Source: Amblyomma americanum
Lineage: Eukaryota; Arthropoda; Arachnida; Ixodida; Ixodidae
Length of the DNA stretch: 64,000 nt
Reading direction: 5' to 3'
NCBI RefSeq assembly: GCF_052857255.1
Contig: NC_135505.1
Span: forward strand, 141,520,343 to 141,584,342
Notes under the pieces: generated by a model
What the model saw: only the letters and a program-made list of their open reading frames with translations
Database searches by the model: none
Told to the model about the DNA's origin: nothing
Made by a program: the position numbers and the translations under genes
Shown: one piece after another, positions 1 through 11,149 of the stretch
How positions within the stretch are numbered: the first letter of the stretch is position 1
Layout of the letters: every line of letters begins with the position of its first letter

Positions 1-761
1 GGACATATAAAGGCAAATCCTCGGGGGATCGTCTGAATGCGTTAGCAGCCGAGCGTTCGTTTTATCCCAGGTTGACGCACTAAAGTTCGTTATATGCGAG
101 TATTTTACTGAAGTGAAACTGAGGAGGAGGAAAAATGCTCCCTAACCTCATACATTGGGCGTCAACAGCCATTTCTGTTCCCGCCGTTCCATTGTTGCCT
201 GTCTCGAGTGGGCTGTGCAGTCGCGCGCTTTCTGCATTAGAGCAGCCTTTTTCGTCAGACTTGTGCGTTTTAATGATTTGCATCCATTTATCGATGCCGT
301 TGCCGCCTGCAAGGTCATCGGGAAAGCACTGCTTGACCGTGGACTGCACAAATAACCAAGGAGGTCAGAAGGGGATAGCCGAAAGCGCGTGCGGGAAGCA
401 TGCAAAGACAGTCCCGGTGTGGTTGCGGCGTGTTCCTGCTACGCCACTTTCCCGCCGACCAGGAATTAAATTGACAGTAGACGTCTTGAGTAAACGAGAA
501 CGTCTTCATACCAGTTACGAACTCTCAGATAATGTTCAGTCCATTTCGGGGATGATAGGCACAAGCACAGGGGAAGTGATATCTCTACCTTTATCGCATC
601 GCAATATCGTCACAATATATGGGCATTGCAAACTCATTCATGGCCCCTCCTTGACGTTATACACATATTCGACGACTTCCAACGGATGTGTGTATGATAT
701 CAGCAATCTCGAAAGATGTAATTAAATAAGGGGGATCTTGCAGTGTTATCAATAACTGTCT
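1..761. other. Unrecognised sequence at window start
   Basis: No gene is supported here. Frames on both strands stay open for 60-196 codons, but I see no domain, splice pattern or compositional sign of coding. Around 75-115 there is a motif (a GTTCGTTATAT-type core) like the units near 4.4 kb, so this may be the edge of a pogo/Tigger-like DNA transposon. Confidence 0.3.
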
Positions 762-900
762 AGACAAAACAACACACGCAACATCTCGGCACGAGCGATC
801 GTTCCCACAGTACAAAACGTTCGTAACGTGACTTCGGTATACCAGATGCTCATTTTTCACCGATGTCCTTTAAATAAAAGAGGCCCTGCGGCTGCCTCCC
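762..900 (+). repeat. 140-bp direct repeat, copy 1
   Basis: This stretch is about 90% identical by eye to 1871-2012, in the same orientation. The shared part opens with GACAAAACAACACACGCAAC and ends near CCTGCGGCTGC. No inverted ends were found. Family unknown. Confidence 0.7.
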
Positions 901-1870
901 AGAGAGACTTTTTCTTTTGTATGCATTATTGCTCAAAAAGGCTGTTGCTTTCTTCTTTAGCCTTCTCTGGTCCTTTTCAAGGCGCGACGAAGGAGGTTGC
1001 AGACTGCAGTGTAGCCGAGGCTGCGTTGCCGACTTTGCGTCCATGCAGCACTTGATAACGTCTGCGTGTTCCCGTGCATGCGGCGATCTCATCCGCTGTG
1101 TAAAAACACCGTGTCGTGTCGACAAAACGTGATTGGACCAGTCCTGGATTCTGATCAGGCGTCGGGGCGGGCGACGCAAGCCAAGGCTCCGAACACTCCT
1201 CATCCAGCATGGTCGAACATCGCGCAGGCGACGCTCGCTGTAACTTCAAGTAGTCCTCATGTGGAACGGTCGAACGTCGGGCATACAGTGAGGCAGGCGA
1301 CGCTCGCTGGGCTGCGAACCGCGCTTCGCGTTGGGCGGGTGACGCCTTCTCCCGTTCGTACGTACTACGCGGCGTCTGCTTCAAACGTACCACGTCTCCA
1401 GGCATCAGTTACTTTGTACTGACATAGTATGCGACGTAGCGAAGAAGGAAGCGCAAAAAATATCTCGAGAAAAGCGAGCACTGCGCAAACACGCAGTCAA
1501 ACGCGCGAAACGGAGAATCACGACGGTGCAAAAAAAGAACAGAAAAAGAATGGCGCGCCGGTTGCGTCAGCCAATGGTAGGCCTCGGACGGAAGGCTCGC
1601 CTCTCCTACGCTCTCTTACGGGCGGTGCTTTCCTCCTCGTTTCTCATCACGGGCCAGCCCCCAACGCTGCACACGTCACGCTTTTTCGTCCAGGCGCCCA
1701 TAGGCCGTCCGCAGGATTGAATTTGGCGCGTGTTTTCAAACCCACCTAGACTTGTGTTCCGGAGCTGTTCGCAACTTTTGCAAGGGGGTGGTCTCTAGTA
1801 CAGCCGCCAAATTACTAATAAGCAGTGCTGGCGGTAACGCATTACTTTTTTCGGTAACTCAGTAACGTAC
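901..1870. other. CpG-rich unrecognised region
   Basis: The sequence between the two 140-bp repeats is rich in CG dinucleotides. It includes two similar short blocks around 1215-1245 and 1290-1320 (CAGGCGACGCTCGCTG in each). Open frames exist on both strands but none resembles a known family. Confidence 0.3.
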
Positions 1871-2012
1871 AGACAAAACAACACACGCAACATCTCGGCA
1901 CTAGCGATCGTTCCCACAGTACAGTCAAGCGTTCGTAACATGGCTTCGATATACCCAATGCTCATTTTTCACAGATGTCCTTTAAATGGAAGAGGTCCTG
2001 CGGCTGCTGCTC
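1871..2012 (+). repeat. 140-bp direct repeat, copy 2
   Basis: Second copy of the repeat at 762-900, with a few substitutions and small indels. It overlaps the start of a 44-codon ORF. Confidence 0.7.
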
Positions 2013-2120
2013 AGCACGATCACCGACTTCGATCAGGACGAGATACAAAAATGCTCTTTAGCGCACCTTCAATACCCTGAGATGGACGAGGCAAATCAGC
2101 CGCCCAATACCACGGCATAA
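1986..2120 (+). CDS. 44-codon ORF, possible exon or chance frame
   Basis: An ATG directly after an in-frame TAA opens a short frame that begins MEEVLRLLLSTITDF and ends at TAA. The peptide is leucine-rich then acidic. No family was recognised. It starts inside the 140-bp repeat, and the other copy of that repeat lacks the start, so it may be chance. Confidence 0.15.
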   Translation: MEEVLRLLLSTITDFDQDEIQKCSLAHLQYPEMDEANQPPNTTA

Positions 2121-4254
2121 CCCAGTAGGTAAAAGGCAAGACACGATTTTGTGTCCACTGGGACATGACGGCACACCTCACAAACAACAGAGAACGATAC
2201 GCTTGTCACTTGACCTGCTTAACTTCAAATTCTTTCCCGCGATATGAAGGCAGCTCACTTTTATGTCGGGGCATGCACCATCGGGAGATATATACATGAA
2301 ACTGGCCGCACTGCGCGATGATCAGTGCGCGATGCAGGTACACTGCGGAAAGCCGTAGTACACCTGCATCACGTGATCAGTAGTTATAGGCATGAGTTTC
2401 CTTCGCTGTGCACTTGTGCGCACAGTTGCAATGGCAGTTAGTTACAATTCATGACTGGAAATATATGGGCTCCACAAGAGATAAAATAGTAATCTCGGAA
2501 GTAAGCAGACAGCGGCCCTCCGGCTGTGGTTTGATGGTGCACTTAAACAAAACCAGCCGTATTCTCAGTTCAGGCACATCGCGAAACACTAAGCTGGATC
2601 GACTCCATATACACACAGCCCAACATGGCGCCGGTGCTGGCTTTTAGGCTTGACTCATAGGGGGCGCCACCAGCAAAGTAAGATGGCGGCGTCCAGGCAT
2701 CGGAACCAAAATAGGAGGTATTCACTAAGGCAGCGCTACCAGACGGCGCGAGCACCGTCGCGGCTAGCGCGCTATGTTGGCGATCGTGTCACACCAGATC
2801 GCGCAGTGGGAAGATACGCCGTGAGGTACCCGGCCTACATTGCTGGTGATCTTTGCAAGTTGTTAAATGCGTCAACGTCCACTTTTCTTTGTGGAACGCT
2901 TTGTGCGCATGAAGTTTGCAGCAGAGTTCGTAGAGCCATAATATAATTAACCTAGCCGCCTGTTCAGTGTTTCAGTTAGGCGGCCACGTTATATTCCGCA
3001 GCTCGACAACAAACGTACACGACTCGCAGCTTTTAGTATCAGTTGATAACTGTCTGCTATTCATGCAGGACATGATGTGGATAAATATCACATTATTATA
3101 TTTACCCAAATTTCAAAATTGCAGCCGCAGAAACTCATCAGCTGTAGTCCGCGAACAGCTCAAGCTTCGCAGACGGCGTTTTAGCAAAAAGGCCAAGCGC
3201 CATATATAGGTGAATTATCTACACGAAAGGACGGCCGAACAAATACTGTCATGCGCTCGCAGCACGAAAGGCAGAGGCAGCGATCGAGAATGCTTTGCAG
3301 TTTTGATTGTATACAGCAACGTATATCACTGCTTCCAATGCACATGGAATCTAGGCCGGTTCGCAGCAACGCGATGTGCAGCGATTCCGGTAGATCCCGT
3401 ATTAACACGACACTTTCAGCCGATAGAAATGACCAGTGAAGCTACAGCTAAGCGAACAGAGACTTCGAATTACTCACCTTTCCAAGAACTGCACTCCGAC
3501 CTTCGGCACATTCAGGGTGGCTCTTGGGCTGCAGTGCGTTGGCCTGTCGGTAGACTTAAGCCCTCCATAAGGCGGGCCTCGATACCGGTGAACTGAACGC
3601 GCGGCAGAAGTCCTGTACGTCGCAAACCACGCCGGCGCCTCCGCGTACCTACGGGTCGACGTCTTGACAAAGTGCATGAAACCTTTTCAGCGTGCCCGCT
3701 CATTTCTGTCTGGAGCAGTTCACGGCGTATGCACTCGGCCTCACGGTTTTACGGGTCGTACAGAAATTATCTGCGATGAGACGCGAAATGCACGCACATA
3801 TCACACATCACCAGCGAGTCAGAAATGATGCGCTGGCTGCGGCGGCCGGCGCACGACCACCAACATGGCGAATGCCGCGGCAGCCTCCAGCGCCCCTTGC
3901 GGATGACGTCATGTGAATACTTCCTAAAAATTAATTATATGCTATAGTCGGATGCAACTTGAGTCTGCAGTGAAGCTCCGCCCATATTCGGTACCGCTGC
4001 ACAGAATTCCTCCGCGACAAAAGGTAGTCCGTTGTTAAAACTTCTCTTGTCCCCTAAACAAGAAGGTAATCACGAGAAAAAGTTATAAGCTCTAGAACTT
4101 TGATAGCTGGCTTGTTTAATAAAGCCAAATATTCAAAAGATGACTTCGTTTACTTTTGTGGCTGGCTAGCAGACTAATACAGTACGCCGCGTACCGTGGT
4201 CGAATGTTAACTGCTGTGTTTGTAGCGATAGTTACATTACGGTAGCATTTCGAG
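2121..4254. other. No gene recognised
   Basis: Unique-looking sequence with only short open frames and no family motifs. A GC-rich local inverted repeat lies around 2625-2690 (GGCGCC in both arms). A fragment of a MITE end lies at 3941-3964 and is listed separately. Confidence 0.3.
3941..3964 (+). repeat. Solo end of the TAGTCGGATACAACTC MITE
   Basis: This short stretch matches the terminal inverted repeat of the MITE at 48488-48730, with two changes in about 20 bases. The rest of the element is not recognisable downstream. Confidence 0.45.
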
Positions 4255-4385
4255 CCTTTCGCGTGGCGGCGCCGCCACGCTGTCACGTGGTTGGCCACGT
4301 GACCAAGTTCTACTTGGCCAGCTGTAGCTATCGCGTCTCTCTAGGTTTAACCAGAGCTAAACCACCGCCAATTTTTTTAAAGTTG
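4255..4385 (+). repeat. CACGTG-rich repeat, copy 1
   Basis: A block with GGCGGCGCCGCC and repeated CACGTGG/CCACGTG motifs, then CTCGCGTCTCTC-like and CAGAGCTAAACCAC segments. The same ordered motifs recur at 8275-8645, where the CACGTG part is expanded. Unidentified interspersed repeat. Confidence 0.5.
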
Positions 4386-4414
4386 TATCCTACTATAAGT
4401 CAACATCAGAGTAA

Positions 4415-4590
4415 AGACACGCAAGTTCGTAACATCCGAGGTGGCATAATTTGGTCTGGTATATCCGAAGTTAACGCACGAAAGTTCGTTAAACACGAGG
4501 TTAATACACTGAATGTCCTTTATATCCGATGTGACATACTAAGGTTCGTCATATCCAAAGTAGTATACTAAGTTCGTATAGGCACGTAGT
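4415..4590 (+). repeat. Degenerate 30-bp tandem repeats, pogo/Tigger-like
   Basis: About five and a half imperfect units of 29-31 bp, each with a core close to AAGTTCGTNATATCCGAGGT. Arthropod pogo/Tigger elements carry such units just inside their ends, which is the basis for the family guess. No transposase was found next to them. Confidence 0.45.
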
Positions 4591-7094
4591 GCAATAAGTT
4601 CGTTTGTAGCACGGTGGGCAGGTTGCCACTTACCACGGGCTACTGGCACACGACGGTTGCCATTTCTGCTTGCGATGATTCCTCTAATGCTGACGCATTC
4701 ACAGAATCAGAATTGGAATATAATGGTCAGCGAAAGAGATTGGAATAAGCGATAAAACAACAATTTGGAATAGGTCAACTACTGAAAGAAAAATGCTATC
4801 CCATTTGCTCCGCATCAATCCAATTGATAGCCTTTTCGATAATGGGTCTTTTTGCTGAATTGATCCTTTCCCAGCGATGAATGGCGCGTGCTGCTTACGA
4901 TTCCCTTTTCCCTTTCACTTGGGTTTCCCGAAAAGGGGGGCGGGGGCTGCTTGTTCTATGTGTTTTTTCGAAGCGACATGTATAAATTGCGTGTGTCAGC
5001 AATAAACCCTAGTTGCGAGTAAGCGCTTGTGTGCGTCGTTCCTTTTCCGTCCATCGTGTTCTTTTTGCGCTATTTCTTTCATCACCAATAAGCTACAGTT
5101 TGACGCCTTCCAATACGCAGTATATTTGGCACTTCTTGAAGAAATAATTTTTAATTTCAATTTGCTAATTTTTTGTGGCATGGAAAAAGTTAGACATAAC
5201 TTGTCAGTATCTAATGGCACATGCACTGCATCGATAGGGATATTAAGACAAGAATGCAGAAGTGTTGTTCATGCATCATTGAATGGTTTACCCATTCTTA
5301 TCATGCGCTATCACTGACCATCACATCATCGCTGGTTGCTTATCAGAATGAAATGTACTCTGCAGAAGAATGTAGCTGAAGCGAGTCAGAGTGCAAGTTT
5401 CTCAGGCTTGGAAGTTAGAGCCTAAGAGATCTCGCATGTTCACCGCTGTTTCTGCAGGAAATAAGATGAACAGAAAGCCATTCACCCCACAGCACAAGTA
5501 GAATTTAACTATTGTCTGTTTTTAATCTCGCAACTTCTTGAAACAACAAGGCAATTCTGCATGTGCAAATAAAAGGGGGGAGGCCGGAAGAGAATAAAAA
5601 AATAAAAGGTGAGAAACACAGAATTTGGTTTGTAAACAAACATTCAGAAATATCTTACATTTTGCTCTTATCGTCATTTTGTGTGATAAATATTCGCTAT
5701 CAGTTATCACAGGTCGTCGCGTTTCTGACATCAGTTAAGTCTTGTGGAAGTACCGCATTTGCACAAATACAATCTGGCTACAAAAATCAGTCTGGTTTGA
5801 TTGCATGTGAAAATCAAAGCTGTTCGCGATCATAGTGTCGTCTTCTTTGTCTTCAGTTTAATTAAAGAAGCACTAGTTCGACGCGCGTGACAAAGCGAAG
5901 CGCAGCAAAAAAAAAAAAAAAAACGCCTGCGCTGTTCTACCGCACTTCCACTTCTTACCGCTGCTTCGCCGTGATTTGCGCTCGCGTGCTACGAACGTGC
6001 GCAACTGTCTTCCATTTTCTACTCCTCACTGCATTTTTACTGGCGTTTTTTTCTCAGCGACCCACGCCGCCTTCTTCCTATGTTTACGGCCACCTTGACT
6101 ATTTCTGTGCGCGCCGCGCGCTTTGCCTCACGGCCTCATGGTCTTCAAAAAGTTGGCTTCTCCTCAAAAAACCTAACTTCGTGGTGAAGCCATTTCAACG
6201 AGCGCATTCGGTATTTATTTGCCTCACGATTCTACACCTCATACCATAACTAACTTGCAGCACTAGCGAAGACAGAGGCATCCTCAGCCAATCAGAAGAG
6301 TGCGTTAAACGTCTTTATCCGCGCCTAGTCATCTGGGTGTCGTCTGCTCGCGGCGTACAGAGATATGCTTATAGAAGAGTTTAAATCGACGCTGTCTACG
6401 TACCATAAGAGCATGCACGCTTACGTATGCTAATCGCGAGCTTTTTGTGGGGCGGTAGGCTGTTTGTCACATTCGCACATTTAGTTAGGCGTACGCAGAC
6501 TGAGACGCGACAAGTTTGGCCTTGTGGCGCCATCTGGTCGTAAGAACGGGAAGCATTTTTGTCAACAAACCGGCGCTCCTCTTCAGGGCTAGAAGCGACA
6601 GAATCGTCGTTCTAAACAAAAAAATAAACAGAAAATTTATCGCTCATATAATTTGTTATCGGCGAGACGAGACGAAGCGATAACATGGTGCCCTATTTAT
6701 GACCAGAGGACGTACTGAAAATGGCAGTAACAACGACGAATTCAGTCAGAGGCGAGGGGTGCTGCTTCGAGGGGCGCCACCATTTTGGAACATTTTAGAG
6801 CGCGCAAGAGTCCCTCACGTTAAACTCTATTAATATAGAGTACGTACCGCGAGCGCACGTTAAGGTTCGATATGAAATAACGATTGGCGCATGCGCATTT
6901 TAAAGCACGCTGTACCATATGCCCGTATCCTTATTTTATACTGGCACTATATTCAGCAGCGTCAGAACGTTGCCTGCGCACTCATCGCACCTTTGGTAGT
7001 GCTGCGAGGAACTACTTGGATGCAGTATAGAGTTCGCGTGTGTTGCGATGTCATTATTCCGCGAGAAGTACATCGCCACGGTCAGACGCTATTT
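4591..7094. other. No gene recognised; poly-A tract and a polyadenylation-like block
   Basis: No coding family is visible. At 5002-5075 an AATAAA signal is followed by a motif (AGTTGCGAGTAAGCGCTTG) that recurs in reverse at 9389-9480, suggesting the 3' end of a retroelement. A run of about 17 A lies near 5909-5925. A 120-codon frame at 5887-6249 has no recognisable domain and is probably chance. Confidence 0.3.
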
Positions 7095-7245
7095 ACTATT
7101 AGCCGTTTGTTCGGAAAAAAATCTTTACTATAACCGAAAAAAATTTACAGACATATATGAAAGGCGAAATGAGACTGCAGCTTCACTTCAATATATCCGA
7201 GTTTTTACAATAACCGAGTTTACTATAGGGGGGTCTACTGCATTA
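7095..7245 (+). repeat. Second pogo/Tigger-like repeat block
   Basis: Several ATAACCGA/ATATCCGAG cores spaced like those at 4415-4590, ending in TACTATAGGGGGGTCTACTG. That ending resembles the CAGTAGACCC-type terminus of pogo/Tigger elements read in reverse. It may be the far end of the element suggested at 4.4 kb. Confidence 0.35.
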
Positions 7246-8274
7246 CAAGCTGCAATACAATGGTGCCTAAATGCTACCTCGAGAAAATCACTATTTTACA
7301 GAGACAATTGTTTAGTCCAGGTGTTATCAAACTATGTTTTGAGAGCCCTTGGGTTCCTCAGAATGCTTTTTTTTTGTTTCCTTAGCACATTAATCAGTGC
7401 ATGCCTTAATCCACAAGTTCATTTTACTTATTTCACTTGGTAATCACCATGTTTTAAGGGCTCCTAGCAGATTTCTTCACAGCGGAGCCAGTAATTATGA
7501 ATTTAATTAAGACATTTTCGAAGGGCCATGCGTGTGCGTGTCCTTTCTTGCATGCGTGTCAGGCAGTAAAGAGCAGAAACCAAAGCACATACAGTATTCC
7601 TCAGCATCTTGTGAAAGCCGGTGACGTTGCAAGAGGATACAATGACCAAGATCCCCCGCTTTTTCTGTACACATTTGCACACTACTGTGGGGAAGAAGGT
7701 TTAGTCTAACAAGCTCGCATAGTGTGTGCAGGACCTCGCAGGCACAAAAGGAAGGTAGCATGCATACAGAAATGGCAGTGCCTCACCTCTCAAGTTGCAT
7801 CGTGATAACGTCTGGCGTAAGTGTATTTACCAGGTGGCCGCACCCCTGCCCAAGCGTAGACACTTCTCTGGGGCAAAAAACAAAAACTCATGACAGCGCA
7901 TCCTGTACGCCTGAGTTTGCTGTGAAAGCCGTGGTCTCAGCCATGATCCGTCAAAAAAGGCCTGCCTTTTACTTTTTGTGCTTCCTAGAACAGGCCCTTT
8001 CGTTGGTGTTGATGGACTATCGGTGAGTTTTTCGTTCCATTGGTGCTGATAGAACATTGATAATGGCTTCCTTTTTCTGCATGATTTCAACGACAGCTGA
8101 TGCTCGTCTCGCAGCCAGCACTGACGCAAGAGGCAACAGTTGGCGGCAAGACGAAAGTAAGTCTCATTTTGGAGGCTAGCTTGCGACAGCAGTTCGGGCC
8201 AATCACATATGCACCTTCAGTTGTATGTTTTAAGGCGCGGTTGAGGTGTCCCCCGAGATGTCGAGCTACACTAC
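7246..8274. other. No gene recognised
   Basis: Mixed sequence with short frames on both strands (up to 134 codons) and no family motif or splice-supported exon. Confidence 0.3.
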
Positions 8275-8645
8275 GCCAGCTCTTCGACCCTTCAGCGTGG
8301 CCACCGTGGCCACCCCTTGAGCTCCGCGGCGGCGCCGTGGCTGGTCACGTGGTTCCTGACGTGTCTGGTCACGTTACCAGCTACATGGTTGGTCACGTGG
8401 TGCGGAGCAGCTGCTGCTGCCAGCGGCGCGGCGCACCGGCGAAACCGAGCAAAACAGCTGTGCGCATGCGCCGTGTCAAATTGGCGGGGGGAGGGGGGTT
8501 GTAGAGATGGAGACGGGGAAAGAGTGAATCCACGTCCAGGGACGAAGATGAAGAAGGAATGACCTGCGAAAAGAAGTTCCACTCGGCCAGATTCAGCTCT
8601 CGCGTCTCTCCAGGTTAAAGCAGAGCTAAACCACAGCCAATGTTC
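8275..8645 (+). repeat. CACGTG-rich repeat, copy 2 (expanded)
   Basis: The same motif order as 4255-4385, but with three or more TGGTCACGTGGT-like units in place of one and about 140 bp of extra sequence before the CTCGCGTCTCTCCAGG segment. Unidentified family. Confidence 0.5.
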
Positions 8646-8789
8646 TTTTTCCGCAGAATTCACATGTGGGCTTGTCTTGTTCTGCGGGGAACAAGTTAAG
8701 TGTAAGTTGTGTGTGCTGTGTACGAAGACGGCAGACAATCACTTCCTTGAAACGTTCCCTGTGTGTTCATGAATTCCATTTTGCCAAAA

Positions 8790-9350
8790 CTGGCTTTACA
8801 AAGTGTCGTTTGTTATGTATATTGGGACAAAACTAGAAGAACAAGAATGGGATACAGCCTATTGGGCAGGCTTTCTCAGATCACGATTGGCAGTTTACCA
8901 ATAACCCTCAAGAGAAAAGTATACAACACTTGTATTTTACCGGCACTCACCTATGGGGCAGAAACGTGGAGGCTAACGAAAAGGGTTCAGCTTAAGTTGA
9001 GGACAACGCAGCGAGATATGGAAAGAAAAATGATAGGCGTAACGTGAAGAGTCCAAAAGTGAGCAGAGTGGGTGAGGGATCAAACACGTGTTAATGACAT
9101 CCTAGTCAGAGTCAACAGGAAGAAATGGGCTTGGGCAGGGCATGCAATGTGGAGGCAAGATAACCGCTGGTCCTTAAGAGTAACATACTGGATCACAAGT
9201 GGAGGGAAGTGTAGCAGGGGAAGGCAGGAAGTTAGGTGGGCGGAGGAGATAAAGGAGTTTGGGGAGATAGGGTGGCCGTAGCTGGGGCCCAGGACGGTGT
9301 TAATTGGAGAGACATGTTAGAGGCCTTTGTCCTGCAGTGGGCGTAGTAAG
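8790..9350 (+). pseudogene. RTE-type LINE, 3' end of reverse transcriptase ORF
   Basis: The conceptual protein runs from YNTCILPALTYGAETW through a basic stretch to RQEVRWAEEIKEFGEIGWP and DMLEAFVLQWA. This is the carboxyl end typical of RTE-clade endonuclease/reverse transcriptases. Stop codons and frameshifts near 9047-9070 and 9281 break it into at least three pieces. The endonuclease and RT palm domains are missing, so this is a 5'-truncated, dead copy. The sequence passes straight into an ATG-repeat tail, as expected for RTE elements. Plus orientation; no neighbouring part of the element was found upstream. Confidence 0.8.
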
Positions 9351-9351
9351 G

Positions 9352-9384
9352 CTGATGATGATGATGATGACGATGATGATGACT
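9352..9384 (+). repeat. (ATG)n tail of the RTE fragment
   Basis: A trinucleotide run with one interruption, directly after the RTE carboxyl-terminal coding remnant. Short simple-repeat tails are characteristic of RTE elements. Confidence 0.75.
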
Positions 9385-9388
9385 GGGT

Positions 9389-9480
9389 GGAACAGCGAAG
9401 CCGAACGAAAGACAGACAGAAGGGAACAACACAGACGATCGCTGACTCTCAACTACATGTTTTATTAAAAAACCACATGT
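9389..9480 (-). other. Possible retroelement 3' end with AATAAA
   Basis: Read on the minus strand, an AATAAA signal is followed by AGTTGAGAGTCAGCG and pyrimidine-rich sequence, similar to 5002-5075 on the plus strand. It may belong to the element whose RNase H remnant lies just upstream on the same strand (9972-10160). 9481-9971 holds nothing else recognisable. Confidence 0.3.
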
Positions 9481-9971
9481 ATATATAGCAACAATCAACA
9501 AGATCGAGCAACTCCAGCGCACATGCCATGGGTACAATACAAAAAAATATGCGTAAATCCGTGGCAGAATCTTTACCAGAATATGCAGAAAACACTGCGA
9601 AAACAACACATCCTGCATAGTCAAGGCAAGCAACTTCTTTGCTTAGTAACAAAAATGACGGCTGACTAAGGCACTCTTGTTTTCTTTTCTGAATAAAATA
9701 AGCCTCCATTAACTACCACGTGGTTGATTTCTGTGACGAAATAAAATGCCGAAATAAATGTGACGAAATAAATGTGTGACTAATGGTATCCACATTTTCT
9801 TGTTTTCCTCTTTTCAATCCTGATAGTGATGCTTCATCTATACCAACTCGGCCAAGTTTCCATCATATTTTAGTTTGTTATTTGCTTCCTGTTTGCAGGC
9901 GCGCTGAAATTTTTTTCTTGATTTACAAATTACACGTGCATGAAATATTTAAAGAGCATATTTATTTATTT

Positions 9972-10160
9972 TTTATTTGATTGTCACAAGCTTGAGCAGC
10001 GCACAAGTCTGCTCTCTCGTTGCCTTTTATTCCGACATGACTCGATACCCTGTAGAGTTTTATGTGTTGTCCTCGAGCTGTGGCTTTTGTAATACTGTGT
10101 GTGATGTCACCATGTAGCGGAGTGATTGCACGTCTATACTGAAGAACTGTGAGTATATGT
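9972..10160 (-). pseudogene. I/Jockey-type LINE RNase H remnant
   Basis: On the minus strand the frame reads a helix-rich segment followed by IKLYRVSSHVGIKGNERADL and AAQACDN. The SHVGIKGNERAD block is the carboxyl-terminal signature of the RNase H domain in I-clade and related non-LTR retrotransposons. Only the last third of the domain is recognisable; sequence toward 10348 is open but not convincing. The amino-terminal RT and endonuclease parts are absent. It could come from the same broad lineage as the LINE at 36.7 kb, whose RT and RNase H are missing. Confidence 0.7.
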
Positions 10161-10348
10161 CTAGTGAGTCTGTGTAAACGATACTGTTTGCGAGGCTTTC
10201 GTTTACAATTTTTTTTTCTACGACCAAACAGAGGGCGCAAGGTTCGGCAGTGAAAATGGTTGCACTCTGTGGCAGTGTTACTATTTCCTTTCAATCCATT
10301 GGCACATTCAACGTAAACATTCGTTTCTGAACCGTTATAAGAGCCCAT

Positions 10349-11149
10349 GAAATCACCGTATTTTTCCTCGAGTTCAATAAATTCTTTCTATTACGTGCTG
10401 TGGTGGTTGTTTTTAACGAAACTATGCGAGAGTACTGTGTAAAGGAGTCGCCACAGTTCAATACAAATAAAAGCAAAAAAGGAGCAAAGACGAACACCGT
10501 AAAAAGTGAACTTCATAAAAATATGCGATAAGTGCAAATCGTAGAAAATTGTGGTCCCCAACTTTGGGGAACAGACTGGCTAATGGCGTGCCGGCAGCAG
10601 ATGTTAAGGCCGCCCGACGGCAGAGCGGGAAGGCGACGGTCGAAAAAAACGACCCCAGTCCCCTCGCGATCGGGCTTGCCCCAGCAACACATGATCTCTG
10701 ACACTGCACCCTCACTCAAAAAAATTATACAAAAATATTTTGCTAGGTACAGCCCAGCGGAAAACATCACATCCAAGCGCAAACATAACAGCAGAACTCT
10801 GTATAACTGCGCGTCACAAATATAAGAACAGAAATTGGGACTAAAAACACATACAACCTACGATTTAAGACAGATATGAGGGCAATATTCTGAGCAAAGC
10901 CACTGCGTGCAGATCCGGTCCACACACGTAACCACTTCAAACGCGCACGGTCACCTCTGGCATTATCACACAAAAATATACCTGCACACAATCTCGCGGG
11001 CATCGCCAGTTCGCGCGCACCGAATCGTACAAAACACGGAGAGCGATGTACAGAGGAATGCACAGAAATAAAGTCCTTATGATAACAGCCAATTAGCTCT
11101 GATGCTATGAAACAAGCCAAGTCCTGCAAAACAACACTTGCAAATTTTC
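10349..11149. other. No gene recognised
   Basis: Several frames of 85-120 codons overlap on both strands without family motifs, codon signature or splice support. Confidence 0.3.

Noticed and set aside
135..725. A 196-codon plus-strand open frame beginning MLPNLIHWAST
   Set aside because: No domain, no splice context and no compositional support. Overlapping frames of 64-89 codons are open on both strands, as expected by chance in this composition.
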